Position numbers and translations under genes: made by a program
In this document: in pieces, positions 1 through 10,839 of the stretch
How positions within the stretch are numbered: the first letter of the stretch is position 1
Layout: each line of letters begins with the position of its first letter
From: Scytalidium lignicola
Lineage: Eukaryota; Ascomycota; Leotiomycetes
Assembly (NCBI GenBank): GCA_002812745.2
Contig: NCSJ02000448.1
Coordinates: forward strand, 1-30,591
Length of the DNA: 30,591 bases
Reading direction: 5' to 3'
Notes under the pieces: model-generated
The model's database searches: none
What the model saw: only the letters and a program-made list of their open reading frames with translations
Told to the model about the DNA's origin: nothing

Positions 1-644
1 TGTATATCGTACACGTGTAGGAGTATCCCAAGCCATTAGAGTAATAAGAATAAGGAGGATGGAGGAGGTAAACAATGGTTTGTTTATTATAAAAGCGGCA
101 ATATCCTAGCTACACCGCCTTGCATGGGGTGAGCCAGTCATTTCTTGCACCCCCTTACGTACAGTAGTACCGTACTTGTACCATGGAAGAATGCAGAGAA
201 ACAAATTTTTTTTTTTTTTTCATTTTACAGTACTATCCAGTATCTAACATGCTACGTAGCCATGAATATAGTATTTATAGATGTATGCACCGACACAAGA
301 CATCAATCCATCGGATACCCTACCGTGCCTACACAAACCACTCTCAACCAATCTCCAAAGATCCAACAACGGGTATAGTACAATACAGTAAAGTACACGT
401 CCTTTCGTACCCTACTTCGAACNAAAAAANGTACCGGTCAACTTGTCCCCAAAAAAGTCTCCGCGGAGGCGCCAGCACGCCACACCAAAATCCTGAAACA
501 CGCTAAGCTTTCACTTTCGCCCAGTGGCATCTGTTCCCCTTTCCGTTGAACGACAAGATTAATACTGTACATATTAATAGGGGGGAAAATAATAATAAAG
601 CAATACATTTATTCAGAACAAGCCCTATCATAGAAGTCCAGAAA

Positions 645-692
645 GAGCCATTGAGCCATTGAGCCAGTGAGAGAGTGAGAGAGTGAGAGAGA
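645..692. repeat. 8-bp tandem repeat, six degenerate units
   Basis: Six consecutive 8-bp units can be read: two GAGCCATT, one GAGCCAGT, two GAGAGAGT and one GAGAGAGA. The gradient from GAGCCATT to GAGAGAGA suggests unit turnover by replication slippage. No function is implied. Confidence 0.8.
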
Positions 693-1136
693 GGAATAGC
701 ACCGTGGATAAAGTACTCACGATTTGCTTACGGCAGATCAGTTATATCAAACCTTTGCTTTTAAATTATAATTATAATTATTAATTAATAACATGTCAGC
801 CACAATCCTCCGTACAGGTATATATCATGTTGTGCTGCGCATTACGCATCCTCATGCTACGATCCGGATTATTAGATCCGATCAGATCGCATACAGATGG
901 AGTAACATCTAACGTACCGACATACCGAGTAACTTATTATCTCCATGTATTTTCTGAGGAAACTCAAATTAACTTACATCCTACAGCTTACTACTACCGT
1001 GTTGTATTGTATTGCACCATGTGTAACACATAAACCAATCCTAAAAATAAAAATAAAATAAATTGCCAACTCCTATCACCTCACGTAAATTAAACATTCT
1101 CTAGCATACATACAGGTAGTACAGTAACGAATAGCT

Positions 1137-1174
<38 letters not shown>
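1137..1174. repeat. compound microsatellite (AC)11(AT)8
   Basis: An uninterrupted run of eleven AC units is followed directly by eight AT units. This is a typical slippage-prone compound microsatellite in non-coding DNA. Confidence 0.9.
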
Positions 1175-1995
1175 GTAAGATATAAAGGGAATACATTCTG
1201 TACCCACGACCCTAGCACGTGCCTAGTTTACTAACCTCCAAACCCTGTCTAAAATCCAGATTCCACCCATGGAGATGCTAATTAGACAAAGGCGAGAAAT
1301 AAGCACTTGAAATAGAAGCATATAATAGCAAAGTACCTATATATAGATAAGACAAGCCTAGCCAAGGCAAAACCTCATCTTATTATTCGATTTATATATA
1401 TATAACTAACCGCATCTAGTTTATAGACTTTAATATTCATCGCCATCCCTTCCACCTTTTCTAAAACAAAAAGGACGAGTTTTGGCACGGAGAAAACATA
1501 GATGCCATCTATTAAGGATGTATGCCAGGGACTTGCGCCCCAGTGTGTAAAGTTATAAAAATACATTTGTGTATACAAGTAAAAGAAAAGCAAGACCTGC
1601 GAGTTATAGAAGAAGAAAAGCAAAAGATAAAACGACGTCAAGTCAGCTTTCATGTGTACAGTTTTTTGGGGTTAAAAGAGAATAATATACTGATGATGAA
1701 TGAGTCAACCAGGGGGTATAGAGAACGGAGCAAAAAATATAAGTATAAGACAGAGAATGTGGAAGAAAAAACCCAGATCCCAAAATGCCAAAACGAGAAG
1801 CTCAAGCAAATCCCGAACGCCTTGCCTCCTTCAGTTTGCCTCAGTATCGTAATAGTAACAGCAGTGGTAGTAGTGACCAACCATCATTTATCCGCCCATT
1901 CACCATGAGATCGATTCAAGCAGTGTTTCGTGCAGACCACCTCCAATCCAGTTCATTCCATTCGTCCCTTCCACTCAAACCCCATCCATGGCTCT

Positions 1996-4900
1996 TCAGA
2001 CCTCTGCTACCACCTCTGGAACAGACGCTACTACCTCAACAACGTTCTCATCAACCTTCTCCTCCGTCACCACTGCTGGGGTTTTCAGCGACTCTAGCCC
2101 TGGCGTCACGGTGCTAACCCCAGCCAGCGCTTCACTAGTTCGCTTTCGCTGCTCATTCACCAGCCGCACGCTGCCCCGCACTCCTTTCACGACCTCGCCC
2201 CTCTCCACTCGATCCTGAATCATCTCATCTAGCATCCGGCTCATCTCGTCCACACTCTTGGTGCGCTTGCGTGTCTTAGGCAGATGGATTCCTGCTGGCG
2301 AGGGAGCCGGCGTGTTTGGTGCTGCCGAGATGGGCGAGTTATCAAGTAGTGCCGAAGCGCGCGAAGACAATGGAGCTAATCCACCACTTGGAATGGTAGG
2401 CACAGGAGAGGGAGAAAGCAGATGCCGCATATCCCCCGACACAGATCTCTCTGCCGTGTCTCGTAGTCTTGCTGCACTCCTTAGCGCAGTTAACATCCTG
2501 TCCTTGTCGTCAAGCTGTGCACGCAGGTTGGCGATCTCTGAATCCTTCTCCTTCAGTAGTGTCGAGACGCTATGGTCTTCACCAACTATGATTCCCTTTC
2601 CGGTTGCAAAGCCAACCGACGTTCGGGAGTGACTCGATCGCCGTGCTTGAAGCAGCCGCTTCTCCAACGTTTGGCAATATCGAGTTTTATCCGCCAGATC
2701 AGCTTGAAGGGCTCGAACTTGAGTTTGAAGTGACGCTGTACCGTCGCCATATTCCCCTAGTGAGTCATCATCTTCCACAGATGCGTTATCACCTTCTGAG
2801 AGTCGGTGTGCACGGGTTCCTTGACCTATCGTTGAGGCAGATGTCACCGATGCTGTCCGTTCGAGAGAATTGCGTCCGACCGTTGAGGGTGCCACGGAAG
2901 AACGCACCGATGCTGATGAGAGATGGCCATTAGAAGCTCTACCCGACAATCGTGGATTCATGCCTAGCGACGAATACGACCCACTTGCATTCACGCCAGT
3001 CGACTTAGAGCTGAGGATAAGTCGGTTGAGATGTTCTATTCTCTCTTTCAGTGCCGTTCGAGCTAGCTGCATCTCTAGCATCTGCTCTTCGTGTCGTTGT
3101 TCTGCCTCCTTCTCACGTTCCTTCTCCTCCTTATCCTCCTCGTCGTCTTTCTCCTCATCTTTGGATTTGGCCTGTTGCTCAAGTTGTGTTCTGAGCTCCA
3201 GGATCTCCATCCGATATCTCTCGAGCAACACCCGTGCTCCACCATCTCCCCCTGCACCTAGGGCTTCCTCTGCCTTCTTAGCATGACTGACAATGTTGTT
3301 CTTTGCTCTTGATGCAAATTTCAACGTATTTAGTGTCTCGCTCGTATGGGTATGGATCGCTGCGGTACTTCCTGCAGCCCCAATCTGTATAGTACAGAGA
3401 ATGCTGACAAGAGAGTCTCCCGACAAAGCACCCTGTAGCAATCTAGTAAGCTTGCTATCTCTGTAAGGAAGATGCTTTCCATCCTTGTCGGTTGGTTTCC
3501 CATCTTTGTCCTTGTTTTCTGATAGTTTTGCAATAACCGTGCCGAGAGTCAACAAGCTCTTATTGATGTGGGAACCTTCGGTTCTCCGCTCTTTGGACTC
3601 AGCCGCCCTTTCTGAACCGGCAAGATCTATCAAGCTCAACGTCGACACTCGCACACCTCCTGGGAGGATACCAGACCGTTTGCTGTCTCCCATCGCCCCA
3701 CTACCGGGTGTTCGTTCTCTACTCTCAACGACAATCTGGACGACTGCATGACTTCGAGAACTCCTCGCGTTGAACTGCGTGCTAGAGGTACGCCTCGCAT
3801 GGTCTCCTCTAGCAATCACCCGGAGCAACTGTGTTGGACTCTGCACAATCTCCTCCTTCAAAGGAGTTGCGTAAACCCCTCGCTTGCTGTCTTCTCGAAG
3901 TTTGATTTCTTCCTGCTGCCCTGCTCCGGGACCCACAGCATTGGTAGGTGCGTTTAACAAATCATGAATCTTCTCATTATAGATTTCGAGGTAGCTGACT
4001 CGTAGCAAGAATTCTCGTGATGGTGTCTCTCGAATATACGAGAAGATATCCGTAATAGCTAATGGAATAACACCTGGTGATGTCGCTGTACCTTGCATGG
4101 AAAACGTTTTACCCGTTCCCGTCATACCATACGCAAATACAGTCCCATGGTATCCTTCCATTACTCGTCGAACCAATCTCTTCGCACAAGCATCGTATAC
4201 CTTAGCATTATTGTCATGAGTTGCAAAAACGTTATCTATATATGGACATTAGCTCTGCCACCAAGATTCTTTAGAAGACCCCATATTTGATGTGCTCACC
4301 ATAATAATAGTCTCCTCCTTCTTTACTCCTGTAGGCAACCAGTGCTCTTCTACCATCGACCATCCACTCTCCATCGGACTTGCTGTGTTCACTGGCTCCA
4401 GCATCGGGACGTACACGTACGCTAACCAACACGTTTCCTTTACCTTCTCCCTTCGGTGATCCTTTATCGGTCATACTGTCAGCCAAGCTCTCACGGCCTC
4501 TAGGTCCCTCTCCAAAGTCGTCGTAAACCGATGTTGCTGTCGAGTATGAACCTTGTGCTGAAGAACTCCGACTCTGCGGCGGCGAAGGCAGGCTTAACAA
4601 ACCGTCAGACCCCCGTGCTCCTGGACCGCTGGATATAGATCTGCTATCACCACTCCCATTGAGTAAACTCGGCGTGGAACTGCGGGCGTAACTCGATCCA
4701 GCGTTCGATTTCGTGACCTTGCGAAGTTTTGAACCTCCAGGTCCAGGACTGACGTCGCCGCCGTCACCCCTACCACCAATGGCAGGTGCCAAGCCACCCG
4801 AGAGTGGGCTCGGCGGCAGACTGGCAGTTCTTACACCGCCTCTAGGAGGCTGAGGAAACGAATTGATGCTGATAGTTTTTCTGAGCGTCTTTCCGGCCGA

Positions 4901-5158
4901 ATTGACTCCTGGAGTGGTGGGTCGTAATTTAGGTAGAGTTGAGCTCGATGAAGACGGAGACGACGGTGTGGGTGTTAGTTGCTGAGATTGCGATGGCGCT
5001 CGAAGACCACTCTTCGGGAGGTTGGACCCTGTCTCCTTAGAGTCTGCCGGCGTTGGAATCCCGCCCGTGCTTTTACGCGTCTTCGTGGCGGGAAGTGCCG
5101 GCAGGGCCGCTGTCGGCGGCTTCGTGGGTCTAGGCAAGGTAGGTGCTGGTGATGCCAT
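1996..5158 (-). CDS. kipA: kinesin-7 motor protein, KipA/Kip2 type
   Basis: This is a plus-end-directed microtubule motor. Fungal KipA/Kip2 proteins carry cargo along cytoplasmic microtubules to their growing tips and support polarised growth. I read two exons, 5158-4300 and 4235-1996. The 64-nt intron has donor GTGAGC, acceptor ATATAG and a GCTAATG-like branch site, and splicing gives a continuous 1032-residue protein. Residues 1-240 are Ser/Pro/Gly-rich and basic. The motor domain runs from about 242 to 605, with P-loop GMTGTGKT (323-330), switch I NARSSRSH (442-449) and switch II DLAGSE (490-495). Several charged coiled-coil segments follow, separated by Ser-rich linkers. A long N-terminal extension before an internal motor is typical of the Kip2 group, which is why I prefer it to conventional kinesin. 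The start is the first ATG of the open frame. Confidence 0.9.
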
Positions 5159-8100
5159 TGCGATCGCTGATCTCCAAATCTCAAAAATGAGATCACGGAA
5201 AAGTAGAAAAGTTTTGGTTCTGCGATCTTGAAGTTATTCAGATAGAGATCGAGTACCCGAGGCCCATGAAACAGGGGGCTGGGAGCGATCCGTATAGGCC
5301 TTGGTATGTCGCAAAATTGCACTGGACACGCGATGGTATTGGGCACGCAGTGCTGTAGCTGCAGACAAACCTAATGGTCCACCTCACGCCACTGTTCACT
5401 ACTAGAAATGCTCCCCGAGGAGTAAATAGCTAGGCCCTGCTGAAGAATGTGAAACGTGATATCATGCAAGTCGTTATACCTCGACCAAAATTCCCAGATG
5501 TTTTATCTTATTTAAAATGTCAGTGCGTGAGCTTTTCCTCTGTGATCCTAACTTGTATACACATAGGGGGGCACGAGGGGCATCACCAAAGAAAAGTGCG
5601 ATGAAATTGCTCCACCCTTTTCAATGGCTCAGGAATGGAGAGGATGAGTTCCTTCGAACGGTAGAACTCACATCATATAAACGAGTGCTTTCGAAAGTAA
5701 ACAAACCCGGTGTTAACCCCACAGTTGTAACCTGCTCTCGAATATTATCGTCTCGCCATCCAATTCCCTTCCTTTTGGGATCAGGGTTCTGCGATAACGA
5801 ATTGGAGGGCAGCCGCGTGCGTAGCTACCCGATATCCTTGCAGCAGCGACTCTCACAAGGTTTATCTTCTGAAGCTATGTTCATGCGTGTGGAACTGATT
5901 CGGCGGAATGAGTCGAATGAGAATAGACGATTTGGAATATCGAACAGGATACCGTGCGTCGCGTCTGATTTCTCTTCCTGTAATTGCTGGAAACTGTCTG
6001 CTGTATAGCAGATCGGATTGAATGTTGAAAGTGAGTGTGTGAGCGCGGCGTCGNTTTGATCGGCATCAAAAGTTCGTCGATTGCTCATGCGGTTGAGGGG
6101 GGGTATACAATATTAATTGTAGCTTTAGCGATGCCGCGAAAGGGGGGGGGTGCCGCTTCGAACTGCTGACAGTTTGCGCTGAAGTTTTCGAGAAGGGAAT
6201 GAATGAGCGCCTTGCTCGTTCGATATGATGCTGGCGTTTTCACAAGTCTCGAGCAAGTGAAGAACTTTGCTGGATGCTGAGATTGGGTCTTTGGATTGGG
6301 CGGGCAGATCACAATTGAAGCATGCAATCCACGAAAACACCCACGAGGAGAACCAAAAATGCCTGCTCAGGTACAAGGAGAGTACAGCAAGAAGATAGAC
6401 TCAAGCACAGCGAGGAGTGAAGGCGACAACGACGGCGATCACGGCGAACAACAAACAAACAATCGCAACAACAGCAACGTAAAAAAATTAAATAAAACTA
6501 TGTAGATGCAAACGATGAGGGAGGAGTAGCACCGCTTGGACGTTTGGCCCGGCGCAGGTACAGGAGAGGGCAGCTGGTCCGAAAGAGGCAAGGGGTGGGA
6601 TAATAATTAGCAGAACGTTTGGACGACCTGGATGGAAGTCACGGTGGAATGCTCCACTACACAGTACTGCAGTGACAGATGAGGAGTACCGGTAATTTGC
6701 GGTCGCCCCAGGCCACCTACGGTGATCGTGCCGTAACTGGAGAAGGGGAGAGTGAGATTGCGAAAGCGTCCTAGCCTTGAGCCTGAAAGTATGCGTGTGG
6801 CTTGGGTTGGGCTTCTTATTCCTCGAGTTTTCCCCCTTTTCGGTTTGCTTTGATGCCCTGGGAGGTACATTATAGTACCATCCCCCTGGTATTATTCGCC
6901 AGAGCAGTGAGAAGGGCATTGAGATGTGCTCCACGCGGAGATGCGATAAGAAACAAAGAACTCCAGGCCAATGGCACCGCTGCACAGCTTCCTCGAATCT
7001 CGATGAGCACCTGCGCCATCTATGATGGACGACAGCTGCAGGGAGAAGCTCTCAGGTAGCAGCAAAATACAGTACCATAAGAAATTGCATCACCAGAACC
7101 CCTGGCAATCAATCAATGGCACAATATCGCTACTCTAATGACTACAATGCCATACTCTTACTGCAGTACGCAGTACGAAGTTACTCCGTATTGAATTTTA
7201 CAATAGCCCCGCAAAACAGCTTTCAGTTATCATTGCCAAAGTCAAAATCCCCGATAATCATAGTCCGACCATTTTGACTAGGCCTCTCTAGCGCCACGAA
7301 ATCAGAACTTTATGCATACCGGCATAAAATCGAATCAAACCTNAAAAAAAGCCACCGTATGAAAATTAGAAAAGTGAGACAGCGAGCCCCCCAAAAAAAG
7401 AAAAGGGGGAAGGCTTTATTTTTATTTTTAAACTAAATTAACTTTTCTATGGTACGGTAATACTTTTTCTATATTTTTCTATTTTTATTTTATTTTAAAC
7501 TTTTCGCGGCTGATCACCGTCCCTTTTCTCCTTTATTTTAACTTTCTGGAGTTGGTTTTACTTGTAGTACTAACAAGACAATGACTCCGGTTTGTTATTC
7601 TAATATGGCTTGCAAACAGTAACAATTATATGCATCTTACACTTCTTAATATTTGTCTCGGTTCCAACTCTCCGATAAAAAGTGACAGAACCTAGCGGCA
7701 ACCCGAATGATATAGCTATGTCTCATTATTGCACGGGCCGTAAAGGGGGGAAAGATACCGGTATCTTAGCTTCGGTGGAGAAGTACCGTAGGACGGGAAA
7801 AGGTAATACTTTATTTTTCTTCTTTTCTTTTTTTAGTTCCTAGATTTTGGATTTTCGGCTTATTTTTGATTGGCATCCTTTCTTATATTTGTTTTCCCTT
7901 TTTCTTCTTCAATGTTTAAACATCGTCATATTTTGATCTGACCATATCATATATGCATACAGTAACTAGGACGACATATTTCCTTCCTAAAATCTTCATT
8001 ATTTCCGAGATTACCTCTATCTAGTCATACATATTCTACATGCCATATATATGCACATGCAACGTTATATCCAGAAACCAGGTCTTGTCATACCCAAGAC

Positions 8101-8188
8101 AGCTACTCCAGCCTCTGCTTTAAACGCCATACATCCCAATACTAAATTCCAAATCCAGTGCGGTTAATGTCATAATGAATGTTGCCCG
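5159..8188. other. 3 kb intergenic region between kinesin and the STK19-family gene
   Basis: This holds the promoter and leader of the kinesin gene (right of 5158) and the 3' flank of the STK19-like gene (left of 8189). The longest open frames, near 5517-6008 on plus and 6488-6985 on minus, have no recognisable domain and biased composition, so I do not call them genes. The right half (about 7060-8188) is AT-rich with T and A runs. Single N bases lie at 6054 and 7343. Polypurine/poly-G runs occur near 6140 and 7745, and a 16-bp perfect palindrome lies at 7752-7767. Confidence 0.6.
7752..7767. repeat. 16-bp perfect palindrome AAGATACCGGTATCTT
   Basis: The sequence equals its own reverse complement over 16 bases, with core TACCGGTA. 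The same 8-bp core recurs at 6687, 20659 and 20811, all in spacers. It could be a binding site for a dimeric regulator or chance; the sequence alone does not decide. Confidence 0.7.
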
Positions 8189-9432
8189 TCACAATGCCCG
8201 AACACCTCTGCCAATGCTCCTAGTATCAAAAACTTCAACAAGTCCCGCCCCAACACATTCTCCCAGTACATACTCAAAGCTCAGCCCGTAAAATATTTTC
8301 CATTTCCTTGTCTTGCCAGGCAGGACACCCGCAAACTCTCCTCGATTTCTCTTTGCCGCACTTGCAGCATTATCAGTCTCGGCATTACCATCCCAGCGTT
8401 GTCTCAGTAGCGACTCGGGCAGCTCGCGGAACTTTGACTTCGATAGCAAGGAGACGAGGTGTGTGCGAGCACTAGCTAGAAGCTTGAGGAAGGGTCCTGT
8501 GCCTGGTAACGCGAGTGAGAAGTCGCCTGTTCCAGCTAATGACCGTCCTCCTCCTGTACCTGCTGCATGGACGACCCCTTCACCTCCAACGGCTGCCAGA
8601 GTCCCAGAGGCAGCTTTCGAGATTGCATTCAGGGAGGTCAGCGTTCCCCGTGACCCATCACCAGGTCGAGAAAATACATCCGTAGACGTCCAAGAAGGAG
8701 TAGAAGTCGTCAGGAACCCAGCATGCATCAGAGCTTTCGCCTCGTCCACCGTAAAGAAAGATCTCGGAATACTTGCAGCCACAGAATTTTCCTTTAAGAA
8801 CCCAAGAAACTTCTCCTTCAACCCTTCCTCTTCCCGAATCAACCCAGACTCCCTCACAAGTCCCTCCAAATCCTTCACAAGCACCAACACCTCCCCCATA
8901 TGTCCCCTNCCCCCCAACCACCACCTTCCTCACCACACCCTCCCTCATCAACTGCGCAATCTCCCTCTCCACCTTCGTCGGACTATTTAGTAGCGCCTGC
9001 ACATGTGAGACAGTAACGATCGGCGGGAGCATCCGTCTAAAATTCAGGACCTCAGCCATGCGCGTGGAGTTCATCCCGCTGCGCTGTTCCAGAATGCCGC
9101 TCCATGCGTGGTCACGAATGTACATGATAGCCTGCGCCACATCACGAAGAAGCAAGTCCGTGGCTAAGGCCTTTACGAGGCCGACGTCGTCGAGACGGTC
9201 ATTGAGGAGGTCTTCCTCGTCATCGTCCTCCTCATCATCTCCCTTCTTATTAGTATTGTCCTTTTTAGAGGATGTGGACTTTGAGGATGTTGATTTCTGG
9301 AGCGGTTTTCGTCGAGGTAGGGAAGCGTACGGCGAGGGAGTGGATGTAGTTCTCTTGAAAAGGGATGATGAAGACTTGTTGGTTGACTTTTTTTATTCGG
9401 CTCGAATGCGCTGCTGAAAATCTGAGGCTCAT
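8189..9432 (-). CDS. stk19: STK19-family protein (frame broken twice, probably by homopolymer errors)
   Basis: The translation matches the fungal STK19 family (formerly 'serine/threonine kinase 19'). Its members are winged-helix DNA-binding proteins; the human one is linked to transcription-coupled repair, and kinase activity is doubtful. The conserved block includes HAWSGI, GMNSTRMAEVLNFRR, and then VREIAQLMREGVVRKVVV-like text (read VEREIAQLMREG). The frame breaks at the N at 8909 inside a C-rich run and again at the seven-T run 9388-9394. Ignoring the N and counting six bases in the T run makes one open frame of about 413 residues, from ATG at 9432 to TGA at 8189. Its N-terminus is Ser/Lys-rich, followed by an acidic D/E tract. 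The alternative start further upstream lies inside the inverted-repeat element and is rejected. The gene is divergent from the phosphatase gene. It could be a true pseudogene, but both breaks sit in homopolymers. Confidence 0.75.
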
Positions 9433-9565
9433 TATTGTAAGGACAGGCGATGGAGGTAGGTTTACTCCTCTCGTATAATGTAAAGCAAATTGTTTTGAGA
9501 TGTATTGAGGATGTCACTTCCTTTATCGCTGCTGCCTTATCGATTATGACCTTCGGATTAAAGAT

Positions 9566-9842
9566 GGGTCCGGCTAAATCCACACGCACTTTTGTAAAAT
9601 CCACACGCTACCGCCGTTACAAGATCGGGTAACACAGCTTATGATTAGTTAAGCATAACAAGGTCTTCAAGTAATTATAGATATTTGTTATGGTCAGGAG
9701 TTAGTTAAGGCTTGATTTGGATTTAGGATTTGTTAGGAGTAAACGTAACTGTAATTACAAGGCACATTTTCACTAAAGTGAGTGTTGTGCCTGAGGTTAC
9801 GGTGTAGATTCTACAAAAGTGGGTGTGGATTTAGCCGGACCC
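9566..9842. mobile_element. MITE-like element with 31-bp terminal inverted repeats
   Basis: Bases 9566-9596 and the reverse complement of 9812-9842 match at 30 of 31 positions, both beginning GGGTCCGGCTAAATCCACAC. Similarity continues weakly inward, and each end holds a second copy of an AATCCACAC-like word just inside the terminal repeat. The 277-bp element has no coding capacity, so it would be a non-autonomous DNA transposon. I see no clean target-site duplication: the flanks GGATTAAAGAT and TTAAGGATTA are similar but not identical. It sits in the 521-bp gap between two divergent genes, 133 bp from the STK19 start and 111 bp from the phosphatase start. Confidence 0.75.
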
Positions 9843-9953
9843 TTAAGGATTAGCTTCGCCCGATTAGAACCCCTCTAAATATTTCACTCATGCACGTCAC
9901 ATATACATACATATCCAGATACCTACCCAGTTAAACTCACCCAAAGAGACAAA

Positions 9954-10839
9954 ATGCCTCCTACTGTGATTCTGATAAGACACGCACAAGCCCTACACAG
10001 TCTGTCAAACCCATCAATCGACTTTCCAGATGCAAATCGAGGATCTTGTCAAAGCCCAAGCTAACACAACTCTCTCTCCATTCCCTTAGACGAAACCAAT
10101 AAGTCTCACCGCCCTCAAACTCAATGGCAATTTTTTTTTACGTTAGAACCTAACTTCCTCCGCAAAAGACTACCAAATACACGATCCTGCCCTGACCGAC
10201 CTCGGCTTCGGCCCACAATGTCAAGAACTTGCCAAGTTCCTACAAGATGAAGTCCCTCTCGCGCAAGAAATTGGTCTTATAGTCATCAGCCCCATGCGGC
10301 GAACGCTGCAAACGGCGCAGCAGGCACTGGGATGGCTGATGGAGCGAGGAGTCCCCGTAGTGCTGCGTGCAGAGTGGCAGGAAAATTCCGATAAGCCTTG
10401 TGATACAGGGACGGATGTGGAAACGATGAAGAAGGAATGGCCACAGTTTGATTGGTCAACTGTGGATCCTGTTTACCCTTCTAAGACGGGGCTGTATGGG
10501 TTCTCCAACTTCCAACTAAAGGCTCGAGGGATTGCTGCCAGGGCGTGGTTAATGAAACGGCCGGAGAAGGTCATTGCTGTGGTTTCGCACTCCGGGTTTC
10601 TCAGAGTTGGGGTGAGTTATAGGAAGTATGAGAATGCGGATTTCAGGGTGTTTGATTTTGCGGAGGGAGAAGAGGAGAATGGTGGGAGATTAGTGGAGAG
10701 GATGTTTACGGAAGCCAGAGGAGGAGGCTTGGGGAAGAGTCCTAAGGGAGTGTTTGATGAAGGAGATTCTCGGCCTGCGACGGAGGGTGAGGTTACGGAG
10801 GAGAGTCCAATCGTAGGAGATGAAAATGGAAAAGTTTAG
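9954..10839 (+). CDS. histidine phosphatase / phosphoglycerate mutase-like protein
   Basis: This belongs to the histidine phosphatase (branch 1) superfamily, which uses a phospho-histidine intermediate to hydrolyse or transfer phosphate. The substrate cannot be told from sequence. The first exon reads MPPTVILIRHAQALH with the catalytic RHA motif. The main exon reads from IHDPALTDLG through SPMRRTLQTA to the second catalytic histidine in VSHSGFLRVG, and ends with an acidic tail. The two parts are in different frames and need splicing. One option is donor GTCTGT at 10000 and acceptor AAAAG at 10168, giving RHAQALHN-YQIHDPALT and a protein of about 238 residues. That intron would be 169 nt, long for this window, and there is an alternative acceptor at 10145 after a ten-T run. 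The exon boundary is therefore uncertain; family membership is not. Confidence 0.8.

Larger units (their letters stand above)
1..1995. other. intergenic region downstream of the kinesin gene, no gene recognised
   Basis: I see no reading frame here that resembles a protein family. The open frames are short and mostly rich in low-complexity translation. The stretch is AT-rich and holds single N bases at 423 and 430 around a six-A run, an 8-bp tandem array (645-692), a dinucleotide microsatellite (1137-1174) and several copies of GTAC/CAGTAC-type words. The part just left of 1996 should be the 3' untranslated region of the kinesin gene on the minus strand. Confidence 0.6.

Noticed and set aside
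5517..6008. A 163-codon open frame on the plus strand upstream of the kinesin gene
   Set aside because: No recognisable motif, no typical promoter features, and position in the probable kinesin leader/promoter; length is compatible with chance.
6488..6985. A 165-codon open frame on the minus strand
   Set aside because: Low-complexity, His/Pro/Leu-rich translation with no family signature; several other frames overlap it equally well.
9433..9604. An upstream start for the STK19-like gene at 9604
   Set aside because: This start lies within the terminal inverted repeat of the MITE-like element, and the frame does not continue into the conserved protein without a shift.
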